Below are positions 36,116 to 46,232 of a stretch of DNA of 64,000 nt, piece by piece (within the stretch, counting starts at the first letter, position 1; each line of letters opens with the position of its first letter). This DNA comes from Hungatella hathewayi (GTDB lineage Bacteria; Bacillota; Clostridia; Lachnospirales; Lachnospiraceae). The stretch is from positions 2,371,501 to 2,435,500 of the forward strand of contig CP102274.1 in assembly GCA_025149285.1 (NCBI GenBank), in the 5' to 3' direction. The notes beneath the pieces were generated by a model. It had not been told where the DNA came from. It did no database searches and saw nothing but the letters and a program-made list of their open reading frames with translations. The translations under genes and the position numbers were made by a program.

Positions 36116-36505
36116 ATGAAAAAATATGTTTCTATATTTTTGTGTCTTGCTTGTGTCTTGACTTTAGTTGCGTGTGGAAAAAAGGCAGATCCTATTACGC
36201 TACCCCAAACCGACGAGATTACATCTATTGATATAACTGTCGGGGAAAACACAGTAAGTCATTCAGACAAAACTTGGATAAGTGAAATAATCGCCAATAT
36301 TTCCAGTTCTGAACCGACTAAAAAGGAAAGTGTTCAAGATGTCCCACAAGCGGAAAGTTATATTAAGATTGACTTTCAGTTTGAGACAGGAACAAGTACA
36401 CTTTTTGCATATGAGGACAGTGGGAAATACTATGTTGAACAGCCCTATCAGGGAATTTATAAGATTGATAGTCAACTGTACAGTCAGTTACAAGAAACTA
36501 ATTAA
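36116..36505 (+). CDS. Small lipoprotein (DUF5301-like)
   Basis: A 129-residue exported lipoprotein: signal peptide with lipobox LVACG (Cys about 20), then a short domain ITSIDITVGENTVSHSDKTW typical of DUF5301 proteins. I chose ATG 36116 over 36110 for spacing from GAGGT. An extended -10 TGTTATAAT lies at 36075-36083. It is AT-rich like its neighbour and is accessory cargo. Function is unknown. Confidence 0.75.
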   Translation: MKKYVSIFLCLACVLTLVACGKKADPITLPQTDEITSIDITVGENTVSHSDKTWISEIIANISSSEPTKKESVQDVPQAESYIKIDFQFETGTSTLFAYEDSGKYYVEQPYQGIYKIDSQLYSQLQETN

Positions 36506-36561
36506 AATGCAGTTTGTATAACCAATAGGTTAGCCATAATTTAATATTCACAGTTTCACCC

Positions 36562-36597
36562 AGCAGGAAATCTTTTAGGTTTCCTGCTTTTCTTTTA
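36562..36597 (+). terminator. Rho-independent terminator ending the AT-rich insert
   Basis: AGCAGGAAA and TTTCCTGCT pair around a 9-base loop and are followed by TTTCTTTT. It separates the cargo genes from the helicase gene, whose ribosome site AAAGGAGG follows. Confidence 0.82.
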
Positions 36598-36626
36598 CCC
36601 AAAAACCGAAAGGAGGACAGAATACC

Positions 36627-39600
36627 ATGCCAACCAAAGCTGAACTTTATGCACAGATGGCGGACAAGGTGGCAACACAGCTCACGGGGAGCTGGCAGGA
36701 ATGGGCGGGGTTTCTCACCACTGCTTCCCGCCTTTACAAATACCCGTTCCATGAGCAGCTGATGATCTACGCCCAGCGACCGGACGCCACCGCCTGTGCA
36801 GAGTACGATTTGTGGAATGAAAAGATGGGCCGATATGTAAGGCGCGGTTCCAAGGGAATCGCTCTGGTGGACGATTCCGGGGACAGACCACGCCTGCGCT
36901 ATGTCTTTGACATTTCCGACACCGGAACCCGTGAACATTCCCGCACTCCTTGGCTGTGGCAGCTGGAGGAGCGTCATCTGGATTCCGTGCAGGCCATGCT
37001 GGAGCGCACCTACGATGTTTCCGGTGATGACCTTGCCGGACAGCTCACTGAGGTAGCCGGAAAACTGGCTGAGGAATACTGGACGGAGCATCAGCAGGAC
37101 TTCTTCTATATCGTTGACGGTTCCTTTTTGGAGGAATATGATGAGTATAACATCGGAGTGCAGTTCAAGGCAGCCGCCACCGTTAGCATCACTTACGCTT
37201 TGATGTCCCGCTGCGGACTGGAGCCGGAACGCTACTTCGACCACGAAGATTTCATGGCAATCTTTGATTTCAACACCCCGTCCACCATCGGGGCGCTGGG
37301 AACAGCGGTCAGCCAGATCAACCAGCAGGTGCTGCGGCAGATCGGCGTTACCGTCCGAAATGCAGAGCGCGAAGCCAACCAAGAAAGGAGCAAGCAAGAT
37401 GAACAATCCCATGACCTACATCCAGAACGGAGACTATCTGATTCCCGACCTGAAGCTGAGCCAGCAGCCGGAGAAACCCCTGGGCAAGTACGGAAGGATG
37501 AGGAAAGCCTACCTGAAAGAACACCGTCCCATCCTCTACAACCAGATGCTGCTGAGCGAGAAGCTGTACCCGCACCTTCTGGAGATCGACGAGACCGCCC
37601 AGAACAGACTGGAGCAGATGATACCCCAGCTGGCGAAGGAAGCAGGAGCCACCGAGGAACTGAAAGCCAGCGATCCCATGAAGTGGGTGGGGCTGATGAA
37701 CACCTGCAAAGCCCAGGCAGAGGAGATCCTGATGGCGGAGCTTATCAACAGCTGACCCTAAACCTGTTCCTCTCCGAAGCGGAACAGATCCAATCCATAG
37801 ATGAAGCAGAGAATGTAGCGCATACATCCTCTGCTTTTTCTTTTGCCCAAAACGACATTGACCATGTACTGCGCTTGGGCGGCAATACAGACCGCCAGAG
37901 GGAGTGTGTAGTTGCAGCCTTTGAAAAGCAGAAAACCACCGCTGAGATTGCCGAGATACTGAAAACGCTGTACCACGGCGGCAACGGCCTTGGTAGTGTG
38001 AGCGCATGGTATGCTGAGGATGGTATCCATCTTTCCCACGGGAAGTCTGTCCGTTATGACAGGTCTGCCCAGGTCATTTCCTGGGAGAGCGCCGCAGAGC
38101 GCATCGGGGAACTTTTGGAAAGTGGCCAGTTTGCCTCCAATGTGGAGCTTGCAGAAGCGGCAGGCTATGAACGCTCCCTCCTTGCAGAAAAACTTTGGCA
38201 TCTGTACCACGATTTCAGCGATAAAGCCAGAGATTCCGGGTATCTATCCTGTCTGTCCTGTATTCAGAGAACCGGGTTCCCGGAAGAAACTGCATGGCTT
38301 GCCGAGCAGCTGAGTGACCCGGCTTTCCGCCAAACCCTAAAGGAAGAATACGCTGCCTTCTGGACTACCTATCAGCAGGATCGTGACCTGTTGCGCTTTC
38401 ATTACCATAGGCCAAGGGAAATCTGGGAGAACCTGAAAGACCTTGACCTGCCCCGCAGGACTTTTTCTTCGGACCTTTCCCAAGTGCCAACCGTCCAGCA
38501 TTTCATTACCGAGGATGAGATCGACGCCGCCATGACCGGCGGCAGCAGTTTTGCCGGAGGAAAAGGCCGTATCTATGCGTTCTTCATGGAAAACCATACG
38601 GATAAGGAAAAAGTGAGATTCCTTAAAGACGAGTATGGCATTGGCGGACGCTCTCATGCCCTGTCCGGCGCAACACACAGCGGCGAAGATCACGATGGGA
38701 AAGGACTGCACTATAAAAAGCAGGACTGTCCGGATGTTCACTTGAACTGGGAAAAGGTTGCCAAGCGCATTACCTCACTTGTCCAGAAAGGCCGCTATCT
38801 TACCGAACAGGAACAAGCGCAGTATGACAAGATCCAGGCTGAAAAGGATCTGGCAGAAGAAGATGCCATTCATGCCCAGCAGCCGGAGATAGAGGAAGAA
38901 ACGCCAAAGCCTACCCTTCGGGAGCAGTTTGAGCAGTATAAGCCTGTGGTGACTGCCGCCATATCTGAGGATGTGGCATATCGAAATGCCTGCGGTCATT
39001 CTGACCGTGAAAATGCTGTCATCGAGGGCAATGCCGCTGTGCGCCGTGCGGTTCTTGGCTCTAAGGATATGGAGCTGATCCGCCTTTATTCGGATGTGCC
39101 GGAGTTCCGCCAGCGCCTGCACCGGGAAGTGATCGACGAAACCTATCCAAAGCTCCATGAATTACTGCGTCCTCTTTCTCAGGAGGATATTGACAGAGCT
39201 CTCTGTGTTTGGAACGGCAATATCGAGAGTAAACACGCTGTCGTCCGCTATATGAAAGACCATGCAAGAGAGAAGGATACCGCTGCATGGCTGGCTCAGG
39301 AATACGGTGGCAGCAACAGCCCGTTCGTTGTCCGTGCCGGCAGCCCGGAGGAAACACAGCTGCCCTGGCCGAAGGTACAGCGCAGGCTTGCCCAGCTGAT
39401 TCAGGAGGACCGGTTCTATACCGAAGAAGAACAGGATCGTTTTGACAATATCGACCCTATCGCCATCCGGGAAGCCCTGGAGGAAAGAGGAATCGTCAAC
39501 GGACAGGTGGCAGACCCGGAAAAACTGGACAATGACCCGTTTATCCAACAGGTGATGTCGGATGCCGAGCAGATTGCAGCTGCCGAGACAGAACAGACTT

Positions 39601-42600
39601 CCGATGTTTCCATTTCCGATGAGGAATATGATGCAGTTCGCCGCCCAACTCCGCAAAGAACCTCCTATGATCCTGCAGCCCCGGTTTATGCCGTGGGTGA
39701 TACCGTGTATATCGAGGATGACGCCTATCAGATCACCGAGCTGAGGGATGACACCGTACAGCTTCTGCCCACCGGCATGGTATATCCCATTTATCGGGCA
39801 GAGCGCAAAGAACAGTTCGAGCAGCTGCTTCGGGCAGACCGCCGCAATGCTTACTATACCGAGTTTCTTTCCATTGACCCGGACAAGGCAGATCAAGACT
39901 TGCGGGATGTATTGGCCCATGGACTCATGGATGAAGCGGATAAACAGCAGCTTTCCACGCTGCTGCAATCCGGCAGGAGCAACAGCGAGATCGCCTACTG
40001 GTTGAGCAGAGCCTATTCCGGTGAGATCGAGACACTGAATCTGGAGACCGGCGATATTGCCGATTACCGTACCACGGCACAGGGCATAGAACTGGAAGTC
40101 ATGGATGCAGAGGAAAAGCGTCTGGCTATGCTGTATTTCCGCTGGGATGAGGTTGCGCCTTTGTTGCGCGGGATGTATGCCCGTCAGCTGGATGGCTTTG
40201 GACAAGAACAGCCCCAACCGTCTGCCGAATCCCCAGCCTTTCATTCCGAGACCGTGGCCGTCTATCCGGGCGATAAGAACCATCTGCCTTATGATGTGGT
40301 GGTGGAACGGCTGCATATCGAGGAGCCAGAGCCGCCAGCCCCTGCAACAGAGCCGGAGAAAACCTTTGAGGAAGTGCTGGATGAACACCCGGTTTCCATT
40401 CAGGTCAACGGCCAGTGGCAGACCTTCCCCAATGCCAAAGCTGCCGAGGAAGCCTCCTATGAGGAATACAAGGCTAACCTGCGCCGCAATGCACAGAACT
40501 TCCGTATTACCGATGAGCATTTGGGTGAAGGCGGCCCGAAAGCCAAGTTCCAGGCAAATGTTAATGCCATACGTTTGCTGAAAGAGCTGGAATCTGCCGG
40601 ACAGCAGGCAAGCCCCGAACAACAGGAGGTTCTTTCTCGATATGTGGGCTGGGGCGGTCTCTCTGATGCGTTTGACCCGGAGAAACCGGCATGGGCTTTA
40701 GAGTATGCCCAGCTAAAAGAACTGCTGACCCGGTCGGAATACGCTGCCGCCAGAAGCTCTACCCTCAATGCCCATTACACCAGCCCTACGGTTATCCAGG
40801 CAATCTATGAAGCGGTGGGGCGCATGGGATTTGAGACCGGAAATATTCTGGAGCCGTCTATGGGTGTGGGCAATTTCTTCGGTATGCTGCCGGAGGAAAT
40901 GCGAAACAGTCGTCTGTATGGCGTGGAGCTGGACCCTGTTTCCGGGCGCATCGCAAAGCAGCTCTATCCCAAGGCGGACATCACAGTAGGCGGCTTTGAG
41001 ACCACCGACAGGCGTGACTTCTTTGACCTTGCCATCGGCAATGTGCCTTTCGGTCAGTATCAGGTCAATGACAAAGCCTACAACAAGCTGAATTTTAGTA
41101 TTCACAACTACTTTTTCGCCAAAGCACTGGACCAGGTGCGTCCCGGCGGCGTGGTGGCTTTTGTAACCTCCCGCTATACTATGGACGCCAAGGATTCCAC
41201 CGTGCGCCGCTATCTTGCCCAGCGTGCCGAGCTGCTGGGAGCTATCCGTTTGCCTAATGACGCGTTCAAAAAGAATGCCGGTGCCGAGGTGGTATCGGAC
41301 ATCATCTTCCTCCAAAAACGGGACCGCCCGCTGGACATCGTGCCGGAATGGACTCAAACCGGACAGACGGAGGACGGATTTGCCATCAACCGGTATTTTA
41401 TCGACCACCCGGAAATGGTGCTGGGCAGACAGGAGCCGGTAAGCACTGCTCATGGTATGGACTACACTGTGAATCCTATCGAGGGACTGGAGCTTTCCGA
41501 CCAGCTGCATGATGCTGTGAAGTACATTCATGGGACTTATCAGGAGGCAGAGCTGCCGGAACTGGGCGAAGGCGAAGCCATTGACACCTCCATTCCTGCC
41601 GACCCAAATGTGAAGAACTATTCCTATGCCATTGTAGACGGGCAGGTGTACTATCGGGAAAACAGCCGCATGGTGCGCCCTGACCTCAACGCCACCGCCG
41701 AAGCCCGTGTGAAAGGTCTTGTGGGACTGCGTGATTGTGTGCAGGAACTGATCGACCTTCAGATGGATGCAGCGGTTCCAGACAGCACCATTACCCCAAA
41801 GCAGGCGGAACTGAACAGCCTCTATGACAGCTTTTCTGCAAAATATGGCCTTATCAATGACCGTGCAAATCGGCTGGCCTATGCAGATGATTCTTCCTAT
41901 TACCTGCTCTGTGCGCTGGAAGTCATCGACGAGGACGGGAAACTGGAACGTAAGGCGGATATGTTCACCAAACGAACCATCAAGCCCCATCAGGCAGTGG
42001 CTACTGTGGATACGGCAAGCGAAGCACTGGCGGTGTCCATCTCGGAAAAAGCCTGCGTAGATATGAGCTATATGAGTCGGCTTACCGGAAAAACAAAAGA
42101 AGCACTGGCCGGAGAACTGCAAGGCGTGATCTTCCGTGTGCCGGGACAGCTGGAACAGGACGGCACACCCCATTATGTGACTGCTGATGAATACCTTTCC
42201 GGCAATGTACGCCGCAAACTGCGTCAGGCGCAGCGGGCGGCACAGCAGGACCCTTCTTTTGCAGTCAATGTGGAAGCTCTTACCGCCGCCCAGCCCAAAG
42301 ACCTGGATGCGTCGGAAATTGAGGTGCGTCTGGGCGCTACCTGGATTGACAAGGAGTACATCCAGCAGTTTATGTACGAGACCTTCAACACCCCGTTTTA
42401 TCTCCAGCGCAGCATTGAGGTCAACTATTCCTCCTTTACTGCTGAATGGCAGATCAAGGGGAAATCTTCTGTATCCTACAACGATGTGGCAGCTTATACC
42501 ACCTACGGAACCAGCCGCGCCAACGCCTACAAGATTCTGGAGGATTCCTTAAACCTGCGGGATGTCCGTATCTATGACACCATAGAGGACGCAGACGGAA

Positions 42601-45410
42601 AAGAGCGCCGCGTACTAAACGCCAAGGAGACCACTCTGGCTGCCCAAAAACAGCAGGCGATCCGGGAAGCCTTTAGGGACTGGATCTGGAGAGACCCGGA
42701 GCGCCGCCAGACTTTGGTTCGCCAGTATAACGAAGAAATGAACTCTACCCGTCCCCGCGAGTATGATGGCAGCCATATCACTTTTGGCGGCATGAACCCG
42801 GCCATTACCCTGCGGGAACACCAGAAAAGTGCCATCGCCCATGTGCTGTATGGCGGAAATACCCTGCTGGCACACGAAGTAGGCGCGGGCAAAACCTTTG
42901 AGATGGTGGCCGCTGCGATGGAAGCCAAACGCCTGGGCTTGTGCCAGAAATCTCTCTTTGTGGTTCCCAACCACCTGACTGAGCAGTGGGCATCGGAGTT
43001 TCTGCGCCTCTATCCTTCTGCCAACATCTTAGTCACAACCAAAAAGGACTTTGAGACCCATAACCGCAAGAAGTTCTGCGCCCGTATTGCGACCGGTGAC
43101 TACGACGCCATCATCATGGGACACAGCCAGTTTGAGCGTATCCCCATCAGCCGGGAGCGTCAGGAACGGCTTCTCTATGAGCAGATCGACGAGATCACCG
43201 AGGGTATCGCAGAGGTGCAGGCCAGCGGCGGCGAGCGTTTTACCGTCAAGCAGCTGGAGCGTACCAGAAAGTCTCTGGAAGCCAGACTGGAAAAGCTGCA
43301 AGCCGAGGGGCGAAAAGATGATGTGGTAACTTTTGAGCAGCTGGGTGTGGATCGGCTGTTTGTGGACGAGGCCCACAACTACAAGAACCTGTTTTTATAC
43401 ACAAAAATGCGGAATGTGGCTGGTCTTTCCACATCGGACGCGCAGAAATCCTCCGATATGTTTGCCAAGTGCCGCTATATGGATGAGATCACCGGAAACC
43501 GTGGCGTGATCTTTGCCACCGGCACACCGGTCAGCAACTCCATGACCGAGCTTTACACCATGCAGCGTTATCTTCAATATGAACGCCTGCAAGAACTGAA
43601 CATGACCCACTTCGACTGCTGGGCTTCCCGATTTGGGGAGACCGTCACAGCATTGGAGCTGGCACCGGAAGGCACCGGCTACCGGGCAAGAACGAGATTC
43701 AGCAAGTTCTTTAATCTGCCGGAGCTGATGAACCTGTTCAAAGAAGTGGCGGACATCAAGACCGCCGACCAACTGAACCTGCCCACCCCGGAGGTGGAAT
43801 ACCACAACATCGTGGCGCAGCCTACCGAACATCAGCAGGAAATGGTCAAGGCCCTTTCGGAACGGGCATCGCTGGTACACAGTGGAACCGTTGACCCATC
43901 CCAGGACAATATGCTCAAGATTACCTCGGATGGCCGCAAGCTGGGGCTGGACCAGAGGATCGTCAACCAGATGCTGCCGGATGAACCTGGCACAAAGGTC
44001 AATCAGTGCGTGGACAACATCATGCAGATCTGGCGGGACGGCAAAGCTGACAAGCTGACCCAGCTGGTGTTCTGCGACATTTCTACACCGCAGGCAAAAG
44101 CTCCTGCAAGCAAGGCGGCGAAAACGTTGGATAATCCACTGCTTCACGCATTGGAAGGCGCTGTGCCTCTGCCGGAGCAGGAACCGGTCTTTACGGTATA
44201 TGACGATATTCGTCAGAAACTCATTGCCCAGGGGATGCCTGCCGACCAGATCGCTTTTATTCATGAAGCCAATACCGAAGTGCGGAAAAAGGAGCTGTTC
44301 TCTAAAGTCCGTACCGGTCAGGTTCGTGTCCTTTTGGGCAGCACCGCCAAGATGGGCGCAGGCACCAATGTGCAGGACCGTCTGGTGGCACTTCATGATC
44401 TGGATTGTCCGTGGAGACCCGGAGACCTTGCCCAGAGAAAGGGGCGTATCGAGCGTCAGGGCAACCAGAACCCCCTTGTTCATGTGTACCGCTATGTGAC
44501 TGAGGGAACCTTTGACGCATACCTCTGGCAGACAGTGGAGAACAAGCAGAAATTCATTTCCCAGATCATGACTTCTAAATCGCCGGTGCGCTCCTGCGAT
44601 GATGTGGATGAAACGGCGCTTTCCTTTGCCGAGATCAAGGCTTTGTGTGCCGGAGACCCCCGTATCAAGGAGCGTATGGATTTGGATGTGGAGGTATCCC
44701 GCCTGAAACTGATGAAAGCCGACCACCAGAGCAAGCAATATCGTCTGGAGGACCAGCTGCTCAAATACTTCCCGGAGGAGATTGAAAAGCACAAAGGCTT
44801 TATCAAGGGCTTTGAATCCGATCTGGAGGTTTTGGCAGCGCACCCGCACCCGGAGGACGGTTTTGCTGGTATGGAAATCCGTGGCGATCTGCTGACCGAC
44901 AAAGAAAATGCCGGAGCAGCCCTGCTGGATGCCTGCAAGGAGGTCAAAACCTCCGATCCGGTGCAGATCGGCAGCTACCGGGGATATGCCATATCCGTGG
45001 AATTTTCCGCTTGGAAACAGGAGTATACGCTCCTGCTGAAAGGACAGATGACCCACCGGGCAACCCTTGGTACAGACCCTCGCGGAAATCTTACCCGTAT
45101 CGACAATGCCCTCGCTCAGATGCCCCAGCGTCTGGAGGCGGCAAAGGCCCAGCTGGATAACCTCTATCAGCAGCAGGCTGCCGCAAAGGAGGAAGTCGGA
45201 AAGCCATTCCTTTATGAAGAAGAACTGAGAAGCAAAAACGCTCGTCTGGTGGAGCTGGATACCCTGCTCAACATCGACGGAAAGGGACAGGCACACGCCG
45301 AGGCTGTTGTTGCCAAAAGCACACGTACTTCGGTGCTGGACAGCCTGAAGCGCCCGGTGACGCCCCGCAGTACAGACAAGAAACCAAAACAGCATGAGGA
45401 GGTGCGATAA
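36627..45410 (+). CDS. Giant DNA methyltransferase-like / SNF2-type helicase
   Basis: A 2927-residue protein. The N-terminal 250 residues resemble the ArdC-like module of the 31974 gene (HEQLMIYAQRPDATACAEYDLW). Residues about 258-376 are a low-complexity Pro/Glu/Arg linker that overlaps tnpV. An N6-methyltransferase-like domain has ILEPSMGVGNFF (about 1407) and IGNVPFGQ (about 1471, NPPY altered to NVPF). The superfamily 2 helicase has Walker A HEVGAGKTFEM (about 2080), DEAH, ATGTPVSNS and QRKGRIERQGNQ. It is common in Tn1549-like elements, perhaps protecting or unwinding incoming DNA. Methylation activity is uncertain given the altered motif. Confidence 0.9.
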   Translation: MPTKAELYAQMADKVATQLTGSWQEWAGFLTTASRLYKYPFHEQLMIYAQRPDATACAEYDLWNEKMGRYVRRGSKGIALVDDSGDRPRLRYVFDISDTGTREHSRTPWLWQLEERHLDSVQAMLERTYDVSGDDLAGQLTEVAGKLAEEYWTEHQQDFFYIVDGSFLEEYDEYNIGVQFKAAATVSITYALMSRCGLEPERYFDHEDFMAIFDFNTPSTIGALGTAVSQINQQVLRQIGVTVRNAEREANQERSKQDEQSHDLHPERRLSDSRPEAEPAAGETPGQVRKDEESLPERTPSHPLQPDAAEREAVPAPSGDRRDRPEQTGADDTPAGEGSRSHRGTESQRSHEVGGADEHLQSPGRGDPDGGAYQQLTLNLFLSEAEQIQSIDEAENVAHTSSAFSFAQNDIDHVLRLGGNTDRQRECVVAAFEKQKTTAEIAEILKTLYHGGNGLGSVSAWYAEDGIHLSHGKSVRYDRSAQVISWESAAERIGELLESGQFASNVELAEAAGYERSLLAEKLWHLYHDFSDKARDSGYLSCLSCIQRTGFPEETAWLAEQLSDPAFRQTLKEEYAAFWTTYQQDRDLLRFHYHRPREIWENLKDLDLPRRTFSSDLSQVPTVQHFITEDEIDAAMTGGSSFAGGKGRIYAFFMENHTDKEKVRFLKDEYGIGGRSHALSGATHSGEDHDGKGLHYKKQDCPDVHLNWEKVAKRITSLVQKGRYLTEQEQAQYDKIQAEKDLAEEDAIHAQQPEIEEETPKPTLREQFEQYKPVVTAAISEDVAYRNACGHSDRENAVIEGNAAVRRAVLGSKDMELIRLYSDVPEFRQRLHREVIDETYPKLHELLRPLSQEDIDRALCVWNGNIESKHAVVRYMKDHAREKDTAAWLAQEYGGSNSPFVVRAGSPEETQLPWPKVQRRLAQLIQEDRFYTEEEQDRFDNIDPIAIREALEERGIVNGQVADPEKLDNDPFIQQVMSDAEQIAAAETEQTSDVSISDEEYDAVRRPTPQRTSYDPAAPVYAVGDTVYIEDDAYQITELRDDTVQLLPTGMVYPIYRAERKEQFEQLLRADRRNAYYTEFLSIDPDKADQDLRDVLAHGLMDEADKQQLSTLLQSGRSNSEIAYWLSRAYSGEIETLNLETGDIADYRTTAQGIELEVMDAEEKRLAMLYFRWDEVAPLLRGMYARQLDGFGQEQPQPSAESPAFHSETVAVYPGDKNHLPYDVVVERLHIEEPEPPAPATEPEKTFEEVLDEHPVSIQVNGQWQTFPNAKAAEEASYEEYKANLRRNAQNFRITDEHLGEGGPKAKFQANVNAIRLLKELESAGQQASPEQQEVLSRYVGWGGLSDAFDPEKPAWALEYAQLKELLTRSEYAAARSSTLNAHYTSPTVIQAIYEAVGRMGFETGNILEPSMGVGNFFGMLPEEMRNSRLYGVELDPVSGRIAKQLYPKADITVGGFETTDRRDFFDLAIGNVPFGQYQVNDKAYNKLNFSIHNYFFAKALDQVRPGGVVAFVTSRYTMDAKDSTVRRYLAQRAELLGAIRLPNDAFKKNAGAEVVSDIIFLQKRDRPLDIVPEWTQTGQTEDGFAINRYFIDHPEMVLGRQEPVSTAHGMDYTVNPIEGLELSDQLHDAVKYIHGTYQEAELPELGEGEAIDTSIPADPNVKNYSYAIVDGQVYYRENSRMVRPDLNATAEARVKGLVGLRDCVQELIDLQMDAAVPDSTITPKQAELNSLYDSFSAKYGLINDRANRLAYADDSSYYLLCALEVIDEDGKLERKADMFTKRTIKPHQAVATVDTASEALAVSISEKACVDMSYMSRLTGKTKEALAGELQGVIFRVPGQLEQDGTPHYVTADEYLSGNVRRKLRQAQRAAQQDPSFAVNVEALTAAQPKDLDASEIEVRLGATWIDKEYIQQFMYETFNTPFYLQRSIEVNYSSFTAEWQIKGKSSVSYNDVAAYTTYGTSRANAYKILEDSLNLRDVRIYDTIEDADGKERRVLNAKETTLAAQKQQAIREAFRDWIWRDPERRQTLVRQYNEEMNSTRPREYDGSHITFGGMNPAITLREHQKSAIAHVLYGGNTLLAHEVGAGKTFEMVAAAMEAKRLGLCQKSLFVVPNHLTEQWASEFLRLYPSANILVTTKKDFETHNRKKFCARIATGDYDAIIMGHSQFERIPISRERQERLLYEQIDEITEGIAEVQASGGERFTVKQLERTRKSLEARLEKLQAEGRKDDVVTFEQLGVDRLFVDEAHNYKNLFLYTKMRNVAGLSTSDAQKSSDMFAKCRYMDEITGNRGVIFATGTPVSNSMTELYTMQRYLQYERLQELNMTHFDCWASRFGETVTALELAPEGTGYRARTRFSKFFNLPELMNLFKEVADIKTADQLNLPTPEVEYHNIVAQPTEHQQEMVKALSERASLVHSGTVDPSQDNMLKITSDGRKLGLDQRIVNQMLPDEPGTKVNQCVDNIMQIWRDGKADKLTQLVFCDISTPQAKAPASKAAKTLDNPLLHALEGAVPLPEQEPVFTVYDDIRQKLIAQGMPADQIAFIHEANTEVRKKELFSKVRTGQVRVLLGSTAKMGAGTNVQDRLVALHDLDCPWRPGDLAQRKGRIERQGNQNPLVHVYRYVTEGTFDAYLWQTVENKQKFISQIMTSKSPVRSCDDVDETALSFAEIKALCAGDPRIKERMDLDVEVSRLKLMKADHQSKQYRLEDQLLKYFPEEIEKHKGFIKGFESDLEVLAAHPHPEDGFAGMEIRGDLLTDKENAGAALLDACKEVKTSDPVQIGSYRGYAISVEFSAWKQEYTLLLKGQMTHRATLGTDPRGNLTRIDNALAQMPQRLEAAKAQLDNLYQQQAAAKEEVGKPFLYEEELRSKNARLVELDTLLNIDGKGQAHAEAVVAKSTRTSVLDSLKRPVTPRSTDKKPKQHEEVR
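37399..37755 (+). CDS. tnpV: TnpV family protein, nested in the helicase gene in another frame
   Basis: A 118-residue TnpV-like protein (YIQNGDYLIPDL, GKYGRMRKAYLKEHRP, DPMKWVGLMNTCKAQAEEI), encoded wholly inside the helicase gene in the +1 frame. ATG 37399 has AAAGGAG at 37384-37390. The same family pattern recurs in the pseudogene at 55526-55906, which supports it being a real gene. In the helicase frame this stretch is a simple Pro/Glu/Arg linker, as expected if tnpV dictates the sequence. TnpV function is unknown. Confidence 0.8.
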   Translation: MNNPMTYIQNGDYLIPDLKLSQQPEKPLGKYGRMRKAYLKEHRPILYNQMLLSEKLYPHLLEIDETAQNRLEQMIPQLAKEAGATEELKASDPMKWVGLMNTCKAQAEEILMAELINS

Positions 45411-45411
45411 C

Positions 45412-46230
45412 ATGAATACCAACGATCTGAATACAGCCCTTTATGAAAAGATGACTGCTGAACAGGACAAGTTCCGGGACTGGCTGAAAAGCCAGCCCCC
45501 GGAAGAAGTCTTAAACCATGCCTATGAGTACACCATCCGCGAGGACATCGTGATGGCAATGGAGGAACTGGAGCTGACCGACACCCAGGCCCAGGCGCTT
45601 TTGGAATCTCCCTCGCCGCTGGCGGATGTGTACCGTTATTTTGAAAAGCTGGAGACCGGCTATATGGATATGATCCGGGACAGCATTGAGAACCGTGCCG
45701 ACGATGTGTGCAGAGCTAAAGAGGAACTGCGAACAACACCGGTCTATCCCCATTCAGCTGCCTATGCGAGAGAACATGGGGAGCTGGAGCAGTACCGAGC
45801 TTCCAACAATGTAAATCTCCAATGCAAGGAGTCCATTGAAGCGGCGGTGCGGGAACACTTCGACGGAATGTATCTCAGCCACGATGCGGCAAAGGGTGTG
45901 ATCGAGACCTATGGCATGGAGCGTGTATCTATGGTTCTGTCTAACACGGTCCAGCTTCAGGACTGGGATGGGCGCTACTCCCGACGCAACAAAGAATGGG
46001 CCAAGACCATTCCTAATGATAATCCCGAAACCGTCCGTTGTGGTTATGCCTTAAACAGCCACCCTGCTGTTCTGAATGGTTTTATTGATCTGGTGCGTGA
46101 AGAACAGCAGCATAGCCGTACCCAGAGAGAAAAGCTGGAACCGTCCCGTCCCTCAGTACGGGATAAGCTCAAACAGGAACTGCGCGCCCATAAGTCTGCC
46201 GCCCCGAAAAAACGGGAGCCGGAGCGATAA
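45412..46230 (+). CDS. DUF3849/DUF3848-like element protein
   Basis: A 272-residue soluble protein. The first part resembles DUF3848 (LYEKMTAEQDKFRDWLKSQP) and the second DUF3849 (YPHSAAYAREHGELEQYRAS, then AVLNGFIDLVREEQ). The two often accompany the giant helicase in these elements. AGGAGGTGCG lies before ATG 45412, at the helicase stop. Function is unknown. Confidence 0.82.
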   Translation: MNTNDLNTALYEKMTAEQDKFRDWLKSQPPEEVLNHAYEYTIREDIVMAMEELELTDTQAQALLESPSPLADVYRYFEKLETGYMDMIRDSIENRADDVCRAKEELRTTPVYPHSAAYAREHGELEQYRASNNVNLQCKESIEAAVREHFDGMYLSHDAAKGVIETYGMERVSMVLSNTVQLQDWDGRYSRRNKEWAKTIPNDNPETVRCGYALNSHPAVLNGFIDLVREEQQHSRTQREKLEPSRPSVRDKLKQELRAHKSAAPKKREPER

Positions 46231-46232
46231 CC

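Noticed and set aside
43395-45422. Long - strand frame of 675 codons opposite the helicase gene
   Set aside because: It mirrors the codon bias of the helicase gene (third-position GC), has no recognisable domain and no ribosome site. The same holds for the 486-codon - strand frames at 39162-40622 and 40713-42173.
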